From: Vineibacter terrae
Lineage (GTDB): Bacteria; Pseudomonadota; Alphaproteobacteria; Reyranellales; Reyranellaceae
Assembly (NCBI RefSeq): GCF_008039615.1
Contig: NZ_VDUZ01000013.1
Coordinates: forward strand, 104,351-168,350
DNA: 64,000 nucleotides
Direction: 5' to 3'
A model generated the notes under the pieces. The model was not told the origin of the DNA, did no database searches, and saw nothing but the letters and a program-made list of their open reading frames with translations. Position 1 is the stretch's first letter, and the number at the start of each line of letters is the position of its first letter. Shown one piece after another: positions 47,571-56,376 of this stretch. A program made the translations under genes and the position numbers.

Positions 47571-47653
47571 CACGTCCTGAAAATCGGGGCGCCTGCGGTG
47601 GCTCCCTTCCTTGGATCGGCTTCGGCCGGCTTGACGACTTAGCGGAGCGGTGC

Positions 47654-48925
47654 GTGGAAGACAGTGCACGAGATGATCGCGAGCTGATCTTCTTCTGTCC
47701 GGATGTCACGGATGCCACGACGCTCAAGCGCGTGCGGCAGTTCCAGGATCATGGCTATCCGGTCACGGTCTTCGGCTTCCGGCGCGAGCGCTACAACCGT
47801 GACTACGCGCCGTCGTGGCCCTACGTGCCGCTGGGCGGCACGACCGACGGGCGCTACGGGCAGCGCTTGCGGGCGCTGCTGCGGGCATTGCCGGCGATCC
47901 TCGCCAACCGTCGGCGCATGCGGCACACCGCGATCTTCTACGCACGCAATATCGATCAGCTGATCCTGGCCTTGATCGCTCGCCCGCTGGCGCGGTCACG
48001 CGCGCCGATCGCCTATGAGGTGCTGGATATCCCGCCGATCCTGACCGGACGCGGCGCGCAGTCCAGGATGCTGCGGGCCATCGAGCGCTACTGCCTCAAG
48101 AAGGTTCACGTGCTGGTCGTGTCCTCGCCCGGCTTCCATCGCAACTACTACGAAGCCATCCAGAACTACGGCGGCGACTGGTTCCTGCTCGAGAACAAGC
48201 TGCACCCGTCCATCCGGCAGGCGCCGACGGCAACGCCGGAAGTGCGTGTGGTAGCGCGGGCGCGTCGTGCGGAGCGCCGCTGGGTGGTGGGCTATTTCGG
48301 CCTGATCCGCGGCGACGACACCTTCGACCTGATGACACGCCTGGCCGAGCGCCTGCGCGATCGCGTCGTCTTCAAGTTCCGGGGTGTGCTGACCACGGTC
48401 GACGAACGCAAGTTCAAGGTGGCATTGGACCGCCATGAGAACATGGTCTACGAGGGCCCTTACGTGCCGCACCAGGATCTCGGCCGTCTCTACGGTGACG
48501 TCGATTTCGCCTGGGCGCTCGACCTCGAGCATATCGATCACAACTCGCGCTGGCTGCTGCCGTGCCGCTTCTACGAAGCCGGTTTCTTCGGGGTGCCGTG
48601 CCTGGCGGTGCGCGGCTTCGAGGTCGGCGAGCGCGTCGAGCGCCTGGGGATAGGCTGGACGTTCCGCGAGCCTCTGGAAGAAGCCCTGGTGCGCTTCTTC
48701 GAGACGCTTGATCCGGCCGAGTACGAGGCGCGCCGCAGCCGCGTGGCGGCGATGCCGGAAAGCGAGTTCGTCGCCGGTGACGATATCGCCGGCCTGTGCG
48801 CCTGGTTCGGCGATCACAGGAAGGCCGAAGACGGCACCGTGGATGCGGTCAGCGAGTCATGCGTCGCCAGCAACGATCTCGCGGGCCATGTCCCTACGGT
48901 TTCCTCGCGTACGGTAAGCGGCTGA
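47654..48925 (+). CDS. Glycosyltransferase (GT4-like)
   Basis: A 423-residue protein starting at a GTG preceded by GGAG. ELIFFCPDVTDATTLKRVRQ at the N-terminus, YEVLDIPP and a C-terminal domain with WVVGYFGLIRGDDTFDLMTR and LPCRFYEAGFFGVPCLAVR resemble GT4-like transferases of EPS loci. A tail of about 30 residues after GLCAWFGDH looks unstructured. It is the last gene of the polysaccharide region. Sugar specificity is unknown. Confidence 0.8.
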   Translation: MEDSARDDRELIFFCPDVTDATTLKRVRQFQDHGYPVTVFGFRRERYNRDYAPSWPYVPLGGTTDGRYGQRLRALLRALPAILANRRRMRHTAIFYARNIDQLILALIARPLARSRAPIAYEVLDIPPILTGRGAQSRMLRAIERYCLKKVHVLVVSSPGFHRNYYEAIQNYGGDWFLLENKLHPSIRQAPTATPEVRVVARARRAERRWVVGYFGLIRGDDTFDLMTRLAERLRDRVVFKFRGVLTTVDERKFKVALDRHENMVYEGPYVPHQDLGRLYGDVDFAWALDLEHIDHNSRWLLPCRFYEAGFFGVPCLAVRGFEVGERVERLGIGWTFREPLEEALVRFFETLDPAEYEARRSRVAAMPESEFVAGDDIAGLCAWFGDHRKAEDGTVDAVSESCVASNDLAGHVPTVSSRTVSG

Positions 48926-49010
48926 CGGCGATCCTGCTTCGCGCGCTTTTCGATTGGGCCCCGGCCCGGGGTTGGGCATCATCTGTCCGTTCCAGCACGA
49001 GGGAAGGACG

Positions 49011-50078
49011 ATGCTGCATGTTCCGGCCGAGCGACTGCGCCAGCAATGCCAGGAGATTTTGCACGCCTGGGGGATGAGCGCCGAGCATGCGGCGATCACG
49101 GCCGACATCCTGACCGAAACGGACCTGCGGGGCGTGGAGTCGCACGGCATCTCGATGCTGCCTGTCTATGACGGCATGCGGGCCACAAAGCTCAACATGC
49201 AGCCCGACATCCGGGTCGTGCGTGACACGCCCGTCGCGGCCCTGATCGACGCCGACAATGCGCTGGGCCACGTGCCCTCGAAGCTGGCGGTGGATCTCGC
49301 CATCGCCAAGGCAACCCAGATGGGGGTCGCCGTGGTGACGGTGCGGCGCTCGGCGCATTTCGGGGCCGCCGGCTGCTACACCGACATGATCGCGCGCGCC
49401 GGGCTGATCGGCATCGCCACCACCTCGGCACGCGGCATCGCCATGGTGCCGACCTTCGGGACCGAGCCGGTGTTCGGCACCAATCCGATCTCGGTGGCCG
49501 CGCCGGCCGGCCGGCATCCGCCGTTCAACCTCGACATGGCGACGACGCCGGTGGCCGTGAACAAGCTCAAGGTCTATTGGCTGAAGGGCAAGGAACTGCC
49601 CGAAGGCTGGGCCTATGACGCGCAGGGCAAGCCCGAGCGCAACGCCGAACGCGCCTTCAAGACCCGCCGCATGGCGCCGCTGGGCGGCACGCGCGAGGCC
49701 GGCGGCCACAAGGGCTACGGCCTGGCGATGGTGGTCAACATTCTGTCGGCGACCTTGTCGGGCACGACGTTCCAGCCGCTGCGCATCCGGCGCGAGGGCG
49801 CCGACACGCCCGACAATATCGGCCACTTCTTCCTGGCGATCGACCCGAAGCTGTTTCGTGAGGAGGGCGCGTTCGAGCGCGACCTCGACGAGATGATCGA
49901 CTTCCTGCACGGCCAGACACCTGCCGATCCGGCGCAGCCGGTGCTGGTGCCGGGCGATCCCGAATATGCCGAGCGCGAGGCGCGGCTGGAGACGGGCATC
50001 CCGCTGCCCGACGCCCTGGTGGCGCAGATCAAGGATGTCTGCCGCCAGTCCAACGCGGCCTATGTGCTGGAGGGTTAG
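49011..50078 (+). CDS. Malate/L-lactate dehydrogenase family oxidoreductase (Ldh2 type)
   Basis: A 355-residue NAD(P)-dependent 2-hydroxyacid dehydrogenase of the family that includes sulfolactate and ureidoglycolate dehydrogenases. Family marks are DLRGVESHGISMLPVY with the catalytic His, VTVRRSAHFGAAGCYT, VFGTNPISVAAP and GGHKGYGLAMVV. The ATG follows GGAAGGA. It is convergent with the next gene by 5 bases. The substrate is not determined by sequence. Confidence 0.9.
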   Translation: MLHVPAERLRQQCQEILHAWGMSAEHAAITADILTETDLRGVESHGISMLPVYDGMRATKLNMQPDIRVVRDTPVAALIDADNALGHVPSKLAVDLAIAKATQMGVAVVTVRRSAHFGAAGCYTDMIARAGLIGIATTSARGIAMVPTFGTEPVFGTNPISVAAPAGRHPPFNLDMATTPVAVNKLKVYWLKGKELPEGWAYDAQGKPERNAERAFKTRRMAPLGGTREAGGHKGYGLAMVVNILSATLSGTTFQPLRIRREGADTPDNIGHFFLAIDPKLFREEGAFERDLDEMIDFLHGQTPADPAQPVLVPGDPEYAEREARLETGIPLPDALVAQIKDVCRQSNAAYVLEG

Positions 50079-50083
50079 AACAG

Positions 50084-50974
50084 CTACGGCACCATGCCCT
50101 CGGGCAAGGCGAGGCAATGCACGGCGATGGCGCCGGGCGTCGTCGGCCACAGCGACTGGCGATGCCGCGCGATATGCGCCAGGGCGCGGCGCAGATGCTT
50201 CAGGCGGTGCGGCTGGCCGACGATGTAGGCGTGCAGCGCGATGCCCATCACCAGCGGCCCATCCGTCGACTGCGACAGCATCTCGTCGAAGTGATCGACG
50301 ATCATGTCGGCGAAGGCGTCGCCGCCCAGGTTGCGCCGCACGATCATCGGGATGTCGTTGAGCTCCTGCGGATAGGGGACGGCGAGGATCGAGCCGCCGC
50401 CCCGGGTGCGGAACCGGATCGGCTGATCGTCCATGCACCAGTCCAGCAGGTATGTGTATCCCGCCTCGGCCAGCAGGTCGGGCGTGACGCGGCTCTGGGA
50501 TATCCAGGGGCCGAGCCAGCCGGCCGGCGGCCTGCCTTCGGCACTGGTGATGCGGGCGGTGGCCTCGGCGATCAGCTTGCGCTCCTCGGCCTCCTCGAGC
50601 ACGCCCTGGCGTTCGCTGTTGGTGCGGCCATGGCCGACGATCTCGTCGCCGCGGGCGCGGTGCGCAGCGGCAAGCTGCGGGCAATGGTCGTAGATCGCGC
50701 TGTTGAGCAGCGCCGCGGCGGGCAGGTCGAGCGCATCGAGCAGGTCGAGCATCCGCCAGGCGCCGACCCGGTTGCCGTAGTCGCGCCAGGCGAAGTTCAG
50801 CACGTCGGGATGCGGCCCGCCGGGCGCAAGCTCGGCGCCCAGCCCCTCGCCGAAAGCGAAATGCTCGAGGTTGAGCGCGAGATAGACGGCCAGGCGCCTT
50901 CCATTGGGCCAGTCGTAGACCGGACGTCCGCGGATCGGCACATAGTCATAGCGGCCATGGGTTGGCAGGGACAT
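50084..50974 (-). CDS. Polysaccharide deacetylase-fold hydrolase (PuuE-like)
   Basis: About 296 residues with the NodB/polysaccharide-deacetylase fold. LAVYLALNLEHFAFGEGLG near the N-terminus and DEIVGHGRTNSERQGVLEE with PPAGWLGPWISQSRVTPDLL match the CE4 PuuE-like subgroup, whose best known member is allantoinase. The classical HxxxH zinc pair is not obvious. In a cluster of amino-acid and amide enzymes, an amide or ureide substrate is as likely as a sugar. The start (50974) lacks a strong ribosome-binding site. Confidence 0.8.
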   Translation of the reverse strand: MSLPTHGRYDYVPIRGRPVYDWPNGRRLAVYLALNLEHFAFGEGLGAELAPGGPHPDVLNFAWRDYGNRVGAWRMLDLLDALDLPAAALLNSAIYDHCPQLAAAHRARGDEIVGHGRTNSERQGVLEEAEERKLIAEATARITSAEGRPPAGWLGPWISQSRVTPDLLAEAGYTYLLDWCMDDQPIRFRTRGGGSILAVPYPQELNDIPMIVRRNLGGDAFADMIVDHFDEMLSQSTDGPLVMGIALHAYIVGQPHRLKHLRRALAHIARHRQSLWPTTPGAIAVHCLALPEGMVP

Positions 50975-51028
50975 GGATCGGGGCGCGCAACGAAGAACAG
51001 GGCGATGCGCCGGGGAGGTTTGCAAATA

Positions 51029-51784
51029 TCAGGCCGCCAGCCAGCCGCCGTCCACCGGCAGCTCGACGCCGGTCACGAAGGATGCATCGCTGCCGGCCAG
51101 GTACAGGATGGCCGCCGCGACTTCCTCGGGCTTGCCGAAGCGCCCCATGGCATGGCGGGTCCGGGATCGCTCGCGCGCCGCGTCGGGGTCGGCAGCCCGG
51201 TTGAAGGAACGGTTGAGCATCGGCGTCTCGGTGGCGCCGGGCAGCACCGCATTGCAGCGGATGCCGCGGTCGACGTAGTCGAGCGCCACGGCCCTGGTCA
51301 GCGCCAGGACGGCGCCCTTGGATGCGACATAGGCGGCGTTGTTGCGGCCGCCTGCCCGTGCGAGCTGCGAGGCGAGGGTGACGATCGCGCCGCTGCCCTG
51401 CCGCGTCATCTGGCGCAGGCATTCGCGGATCCACAGGAACGTGCCGGTGACGTTGACCGCCATCACGTCGTTCCAGTCCGTCAGCGATGTCTCCAGCGCC
51501 GGCTTGCCCAGCGAGATGCCGGCGGCGGTGACGAGGATATCGACGCGGCCCCAGGCGGCGACGGTGTCATCGACGGCCGTGCGCGCCAGGGCCTCGTCCA
51601 GGACATCGCCGGCGATGCAACGGCAGGCCATCTCGCCCCGCGTGCCTGCCAGCGTGGCGAGCGCCGCGGCATCGCGGTCGACGGCCACGACCCGCGCGCC
51701 CTCGCGCAGGGCGAGCTCGACCGTGGCACGGCCGATGCCGGATGCCGCGCCGGTGATGATGGCGACTTGACCGGACAGTTTCAT
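51029..51784 (-). CDS. Short-chain dehydrogenase/reductase
   Basis: A 251-residue classical SDR with ITGAASGIGRATVE, VTAAGIS, a catalytic serine in TLASQLARAG and YVASKGA with Tyr/Lys; the C-terminus FVTGVELPVDGGWLA is typical. It precedes the deacetylase-like gene by 54 bases on the same strand and is divergent from the aminotransferase gene. The substrate is unknown. Confidence 0.87.
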   Translation of the reverse strand: MKLSGQVAIITGAASGIGRATVELALREGARVVAVDRDAAALATLAGTRGEMACRCIAGDVLDEALARTAVDDTVAAWGRVDILVTAAGISLGKPALETSLTDWNDVMAVNVTGTFLWIRECLRQMTRQGSGAIVTLASQLARAGGRNNAAYVASKGAVLALTRAVALDYVDRGIRCNAVLPGATETPMLNRSFNRAADPDAARERSRTRHAMGRFGKPEEVAAAILYLAGSDASFVTGVELPVDGGWLAA

Positions 51785-51827
51785 GCCGACCTCCCCACGA
51801 GCCAGCAGTCTAGGCGAGGGGCAGGGG

Positions 51828-53024
51828 ATGGGCTATCACAGCGTCATGAACGTCTCGCCGATCGCCAACCCGCTGCTCGCCGCCGTTGCGCCATCGCCCA
51901 TCGCCGAAACCAAGGGCTGGGTGCTGGGCCGCCAATTCCCTGCCGACAAGCCCCTGATCGATCTGGCGCAGGCCGTGCCGGGCCATCCCCCGCCGGCCGA
52001 GCTGCGCGAGCATCTCGCCGGCGTGCTGCGCGACCCGACGAAGCACGGCTATACGCCGATCATGGGCATCGCCGAATTGCGCGACACCTATGCGGCGCAC
52101 CAGTCGGCCTTCTATGGCGCGACGATCGCGGCGCACGAGGTCGGCATCACCGCCGGCTGCAACCAGGCCTTCTGCCTGGCCATGATGGCCCTGGCCAAGC
52201 CGGGCGATCAGGTGATCCTGCCGCGGCCGCATTATTTCAACCACGACATGTGGCTGCGCATGCTGGGCATCGAGCCCGTGTCGCTCGACTTCCGGCCGGG
52301 CTCCGGCGCCGTGCCGGATGCCGAGGATGCCGCGGCGCTGATCACCGAGCGCACCCGCGCCATCGTGCTGGTGACGCCCAACAACCCCACCGGCGCCGTC
52401 TACCCGCCCGACACCATCGCGGCCTTCTACCGGCTGGCGCAACGGCGCGGCATCGCGCTGGTGCTCGACGAGACCTACAAGGATTTCCTTCCCTCGGGCA
52501 TCCGGCCGCATACGCTCTTCGACGATCCCGACTGGAAGCGCACGGTGGTGCATCTCTACAGCTTCTCCAAGGTGTTCGCGTTGACCGGCTATCGCGGCGG
52601 CGCCGTCACCTGCGCGGCGCCGCTGATGGCCGAGATCGAGAAGGCGATGGATTGCGTGTCGATCTGCCCGCCGCGGCTGGCGCAGGAGGCGGCGCTCTAC
52701 GGCCTGCGCCACCTGCAGGGATGGGCGCGCGGCAACACCGAGGCGCTGGCCCGCCGTGCCGGCCTGTTCCGCGACGGGCTGGCGCGGTCCAACCGCTGGC
52801 GCCTGGTCAGCCTCGGCGCCTATTTCGCCTATGTCGAGCATCCCTACGATGGCAGGCCCTCGGCCGAGGTGTCCAAGTGGCTGGCCGACGTGCACAACCT
52901 GCTCACCATACCCGGCTCGATGTTCGGCGCCGGCCAGGACCGTTTCATCCGCTTTGCCTTTGCCAATGTCGGCGACGCCATGGTGCCGCCGATCTTCGAT
53001 CGCCTGGAGCAGGCCGTCGCGTGA
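51828..53024 (+). CDS. Class I/II pyridoxal-phosphate aminotransferase
   Basis: A 398-residue fold-type I enzyme with the cofactor lysine about Lys248 in LYSFSKVFALTGYRGG, VTPNNPTGAVYP for the cofactor Asn and the C-terminal arginine region DRFIRFAFAN. The start at 51828 has GAGGGG six bases upstream; a second in-frame ATG is at 51846. The product would transfer an amino group between an amino acid and a keto acid. A hydrolase follows after 18 bases. Confidence 0.91.
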   Translation: MGYHSVMNVSPIANPLLAAVAPSPIAETKGWVLGRQFPADKPLIDLAQAVPGHPPPAELREHLAGVLRDPTKHGYTPIMGIAELRDTYAAHQSAFYGATIAAHEVGITAGCNQAFCLAMMALAKPGDQVILPRPHYFNHDMWLRMLGIEPVSLDFRPGSGAVPDAEDAAALITERTRAIVLVTPNNPTGAVYPPDTIAAFYRLAQRRGIALVLDETYKDFLPSGIRPHTLFDDPDWKRTVVHLYSFSKVFALTGYRGGAVTCAAPLMAEIEKAMDCVSICPPRLAQEAALYGLRHLQGWARGNTEALARRAGLFRDGLARSNRWRLVSLGAYFAYVEHPYDGRPSAEVSKWLADVHNLLTIPGSMFGAGQDRFIRFAFANVGDAMVPPIFDRLEQAVA

Positions 53025-53042
53025 CGGCCGGGGAGGGAGAGG

Positions 53043-53918
53043 ATGCCCCATATCACCTGTGATGACGGCGTTCGGCTCTACTACGAAGAGGCCGGTGAGG
53101 GCACGCCGATCGTGTTCGTGCACGAGTATGCCGGCGACTGGCGCGCCTGGGAGCCGCAGATGCGCTTCTTCGCGCGCCGGCACCGCTGCATCACGTATTC
53201 CTTTCGTGGCTACGCCCCGTCCGACATCCCCGACGATCCGGCGAAGTATGGCCAGGACCGTGTCGTGGACGACATCCGCGACGTGCTCGATGGCCTGAAG
53301 ATCGACAAGGCGCATATCGTCGGCCTCTCGATGGGCGGCTTCGCGGCGGCACATTTCGCGCGCCGCTATCCGGCGCGCACGCTGTCGGCCTGCATCTGCG
53401 GCTGCGGCTTCGGTGCCGAGAAGCAGTTCTTCCAGCAGTTCCAGGCCGAAGCGAAAGCCAATGCCGAGCGCATTCGCGCCGATGGGCAGTCGGCCTTCGC
53501 CGACAGCTATGCCCAGGGCGCCAGCCGCCAGCGCCATCGCCAGAAGGATCCGCGCGGCTTCGCCGAGTTCGTGGCCCAGCTGCGGCAGCACGATACCGTG
53601 GGCGCGGCGCACACCATGCAGGAATATCAGGGCAAGCGGCCGTCGCTCTACGACTTCGAGGCCGAGTGGGCGGCCTGCGCCGTGCCGTCGTTGATCATCG
53701 CCGGCGACGAGGACGACAACGTACTGCAGCCCAGCCTGTGGTTGAAGCGCTGCATGGGCAATGCCGGCCTGCTGGTGGTGCCCAAGACGGGCCATACGGT
53801 GAACCTCGAGGAGCCCGAGGCCTTCAACCGCGCCCTGTGGGATTTCATCGTGCAGGTCGAGGCCGGCAAATGGACGCCGCGGCACACCATGCCGGCCGGC
53901 GCCAGCATGTTCCGATAG
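53043..53918 (+). CDS. Alpha/beta hydrolase
   Basis: A 291-residue hydrolase with an oxyanion-hole segment VFVHEYAGDWRAW, the nucleophile elbow GLSMGG with Ser96, an acidic residue in IIAGDEDDN and the catalytic His in KTGHTVNLEEP. The family includes esterases, lactonases and C-C hydrolases. It is cotranscribed with the aminotransferase (18-base gap). Confidence 0.9.
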   Translation: MPHITCDDGVRLYYEEAGEGTPIVFVHEYAGDWRAWEPQMRFFARRHRCITYSFRGYAPSDIPDDPAKYGQDRVVDDIRDVLDGLKIDKAHIVGLSMGGFAAAHFARRYPARTLSACICGCGFGAEKQFFQQFQAEAKANAERIRADGQSAFADSYAQGASRQRHRQKDPRGFAEFVAQLRQHDTVGAAHTMQEYQGKRPSLYDFEAEWAACAVPSLIIAGDEDDNVLQPSLWLKRCMGNAGLLVVPKTGHTVNLEEPEAFNRALWDFIVQVEAGKWTPRHTMPAGASMFR

Positions 53919-53933
53919 GCACGAAGGACAGGG

Positions 53934-54581
53934 CTACGCGACGCCGACGGTCTGCGGCACCGGCGCCGGCTGCATCAGCGGCGTGATGCGCCAGCCGCTG
54001 CCGCCGTCGCGCTCGAAGGCAAGCGGCAGCGCGTTGGCCGTCAGCTCGACCGGCAGCTCGACATCCAGCGCCCCGCACAGCACGCGCAGCACGCCGCCAT
54101 GGCTGATCAGCAGCGGCATCGGGCCGGGGACCAGCAGCTCGGCGACGCCGCTCAGCGTGCGTTCGATGAAGCCGGCCATCGTCTCGCCGTTGGGCGGGTC
54201 GATGCGCCAATCCAGCCCTTCGCTGCTGGTGCCGATCAGGTCGCCGAAATAGCGCTCGCGCAGGGCGCGCCGAACGGCCACCGGCTTGCCGGTGACAGCC
54301 GCGACGCGGCCGGCCGTCAGCCAGGCGCGGGCCATGTCGCTGGCATAGATGTGATCGAACGCGATCTCCCGCAACGCCTGCGCGGCATCGTCGGCATCGC
54401 AGAAGCCCTCGTCGCACAGCGGAATATCGGGATGCTGGTAGATGCGGCCCATGTTCCCGGCCGTGCGGCCGTGCCGCAGGAACAGGAAGCGGTCGCGGCC
54501 GGCGATCAGGCCGGCCACGCGGGCGGCGGCGCGCAGCGCTACCTGGCCGGCATTGTTCTCAAGCGAGGCGGTCGTGCTCAT
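53934..54581 (-). CDS. Histidine phosphatase superfamily protein
   Basis: A 215-residue protein with the RHG motif FLFLRHGRTAGN (Arg36, His37), ASDMARAWLTA and the second catalytic histidine in LLISHGGVLRVL. The family includes phosphoglycerate mutases and acid phosphatases. The ATG at 54581 is preceded by AGAAGGG. It is downstream of the acyl-CoA dehydrogenase on the same strand, 65 bases away. Confidence 0.88.
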   Translation of the reverse strand: MSTTASLENNAGQVALRAAARVAGLIAGRDRFLFLRHGRTAGNMGRIYQHPDIPLCDEGFCDADDAAQALREIAFDHIYASDMARAWLTAGRVAAVTGKPVAVRRALRERYFGDLIGTSSEGLDWRIDPPNGETMAGFIERTLSGVAELLVPGPMPLLISHGGVLRVLCGALDVELPVELTANALPLAFERDGGSGWRITPLMQPAPVPQTVGVA

Positions 54582-54646
54582 GCGGACCCTTCTAGCCGGA
54601 AACCGTGGCCGTGGCATTACCCTTGCCAAGGCTGGCCTTGCCAGAC

Positions 54647-55810
54647 CTACCCTTGCAAACGCTTGGCCACTTCCTCGAGCATCACCTCGGTGGCGCCACC
54701 GCCGATCGCCTGCACCCGCGCGTCGCGGGCCATGCGCTCGATGGCGGTCTCGCGGACATAGCTCATGCCGCCATGGAACTGCTGGCAGGCGTACATCACC
54801 TCGTTGACCAGCTCGCCGCACAGCGCCTTGACCATCGACACCTCGCGCACGCACTCGCGGCCCTGGGCATCGAGCCAGCCGGTGTGGTGCACGAGCTGCT
54901 TGGCGGCCGCCACGCGCGCGGCCAGCATCGATAGCCGCTGGCGGATCACCTGCTTGTCCCATAGCGGCGCGCCGAACGCCTGGCGGTCCATCACGTAGCG
55001 CAGCGTCAGGGCGAGCGCCGTCTCGGCTTCGGCCGTCGCCTGGGCACCCAGTACCAGCCGCTCGTTCTGGAAGTTCTTCATCACGGCGTAGAAGCCGCGA
55101 TGCTCCTCGCCCAGCAGGTTCCAGGCCGGCACGCGCACATCCTGGAACACCAGTTCGGCCGTGTCCGAGGACAGCCAGCCAGTCTTCTTGAGCGCCCGGC
55201 CGACGGTGAAGCCGGGCGTGCCCTTCTCGACGATGAACATGGAGATGCCGGCCGAGCCGCGGGCCGTCGAGTCGGTCTTGGCGGCCACGAAATAGAGATC
55301 GGCAAGCACGCCGTTGGTGATGAACATCTTGCTGCCGTTGAGCACGTAGTCGCCGCCGTCGCGGCGCGCCGTCGTGCGGATGCCCTTGACGTCCGAGCCG
55401 GCGCCCGGCTCGGTGACGGCCACGGCGCAGATCTTCCGGCCAGCGACGATGTCAGGCATGTAGCGCGCGATCTGCTCGGGCTTGCCGGCATTCATCAGAT
55501 GTGGCGAGGCCATGTCGGTATGGACCAGCACAGTGATGCCGAAGCCGCCGAAAGAGGAGCGGCCCATCTCCTCGGCCAGCACCACGCTGCCCAGCGAATC
55601 CATGGCGCTGCCGCCGTGCTGCTCCGGATAGCGGATGCCGAGGAAGCCCAGCTCGCCCATGCGGCGCAGCACCTCGCGTGGCACGCTGCCGGCATCCTCC
55701 CACGCTTCGGCATGCGGCTTCACCTCCTCGTCGACGAAGCGGCGCAGCTGGTCGCGCAGCATCTCGTGCTCTTCGCGGAAATACGGGGAGGGCAGGGAAT
55801 TGGCGAGCAT
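54647..55810 (-). CDS. Acyl-CoA dehydrogenase
   Basis: A 387-residue flavoprotein. It has the middle-domain VAVTEPGAGSDVKGIRTTAR and FITNGVLADL, and the C-terminal FHGGMSYVRETAIERMARDA with AIGGGATEVM. The start at 55810 follows AAGAGAACGGG; the longer open frame has no family similarity. It probably acts in branched or medium-chain acyl-CoA oxidation. It is distinct in sequence from the dehydrogenase at 25633. Confidence 0.92.
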   Translation of the reverse strand: MLANSLPSPYFREEHEMLRDQLRRFVDEEVKPHAEAWEDAGSVPREVLRRMGELGFLGIRYPEQHGGSAMDSLGSVVLAEEMGRSSFGGFGITVLVHTDMASPHLMNAGKPEQIARYMPDIVAGRKICAVAVTEPGAGSDVKGIRTTARRDGGDYVLNGSKMFITNGVLADLYFVAAKTDSTARGSAGISMFIVEKGTPGFTVGRALKKTGWLSSDTAELVFQDVRVPAWNLLGEEHRGFYAVMKNFQNERLVLGAQATAEAETALALTLRYVMDRQAFGAPLWDKQVIRQRLSMLAARVAAAKQLVHHTGWLDAQGRECVREVSMVKALCGELVNEVMYACQQFHGGMSYVRETAIERMARDARVQAIGGGATEVMLEEVAKRLQG

Positions 55811-56063
55811 TGGACCCGTTCTCTTGGCTACATGTCGTGGGCGTATCTTGACGGCACGCACCCGATGTCGCCAGCCTCGTATGGCATGCCGTGACCTACC
55901 CTGCGGAAGAGGCGAGCTACGCCGGCACCGTGCCAGTCCGATCGATCGCCTCGGGCGGCATGGCCTTATCACGATGCTCGGGCTCAGCCGAAAGTTCCAC
56001 TGGCAATCGCGCGCCGGTTCGGTTACTTTAGTGAGTGATAACTCGTTTTTTGAGGCGACGCCT

Positions 56064-56360
56064 ATGGGTATGCCGGCAGCACGCGTCACGGACATGCATG
56101 TCTGTCCAATGGTGACAGGGATCGTCCCGCATGTCGGCGGCCCGGTCCTGCCGCCGTGCTCGATCAATACGCTGACAGGCTCGCTGCCTCAGGCGCGCGT
56201 GACCGACATGCTCACCTGCGTTGGCCCGCCCGATGTCTTCGTCATCGGCTCGCCGACGGTGCTGGTGAACAATCTGATGGCGATCCGGATCCTCGTCGAT
56301 ACGACGGCGCACGGTGGCAGGGTCGTTGTCGGGTGCTTCACCGTGTTTATCGGCCCTTGA
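56064..56360 (+). CDS. PAAR-domain protein (type VI secretion spike-tip type), orphan
   Basis: A 98-residue protein consisting almost entirely of a PAAR repeat: GMPAARVTDMHVCPMVTGIV, HVGGPVLPPCSIN, QARVTDMLTCVGPPDVFVIG, SPTVLVNNLMAIRI. PAAR proteins cap the VgrG spike and carry effectors; metal-binding His and Cys residues are present. The ATG at 56064 has GAGG eight bases upstream. No vgrG, hcp or other secretion gene is near; the neighbours are an acyl-CoA dehydrogenase and a kinase gene. Confidence 0.87.
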   Translation: MGMPAARVTDMHVCPMVTGIVPHVGGPVLPPCSINTLTGSLPQARVTDMLTCVGPPDVFVIGSPTVLVNNLMAIRILVDTTAHGGRVVVGCFTVFIGP

Positions 56361-56376
56361 GCCGGGTGGCACCGCG

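Noticed and set aside
54615..54655. Repeated CCTTGC words and a CTGGC-CTT-GCCAG hairpin between the acyl-CoA dehydrogenase and phosphatase genes
   Set aside because: The repeats are short and irregular and the 5-bp stem has no U-run, so neither a repeat array nor a terminator is supported.
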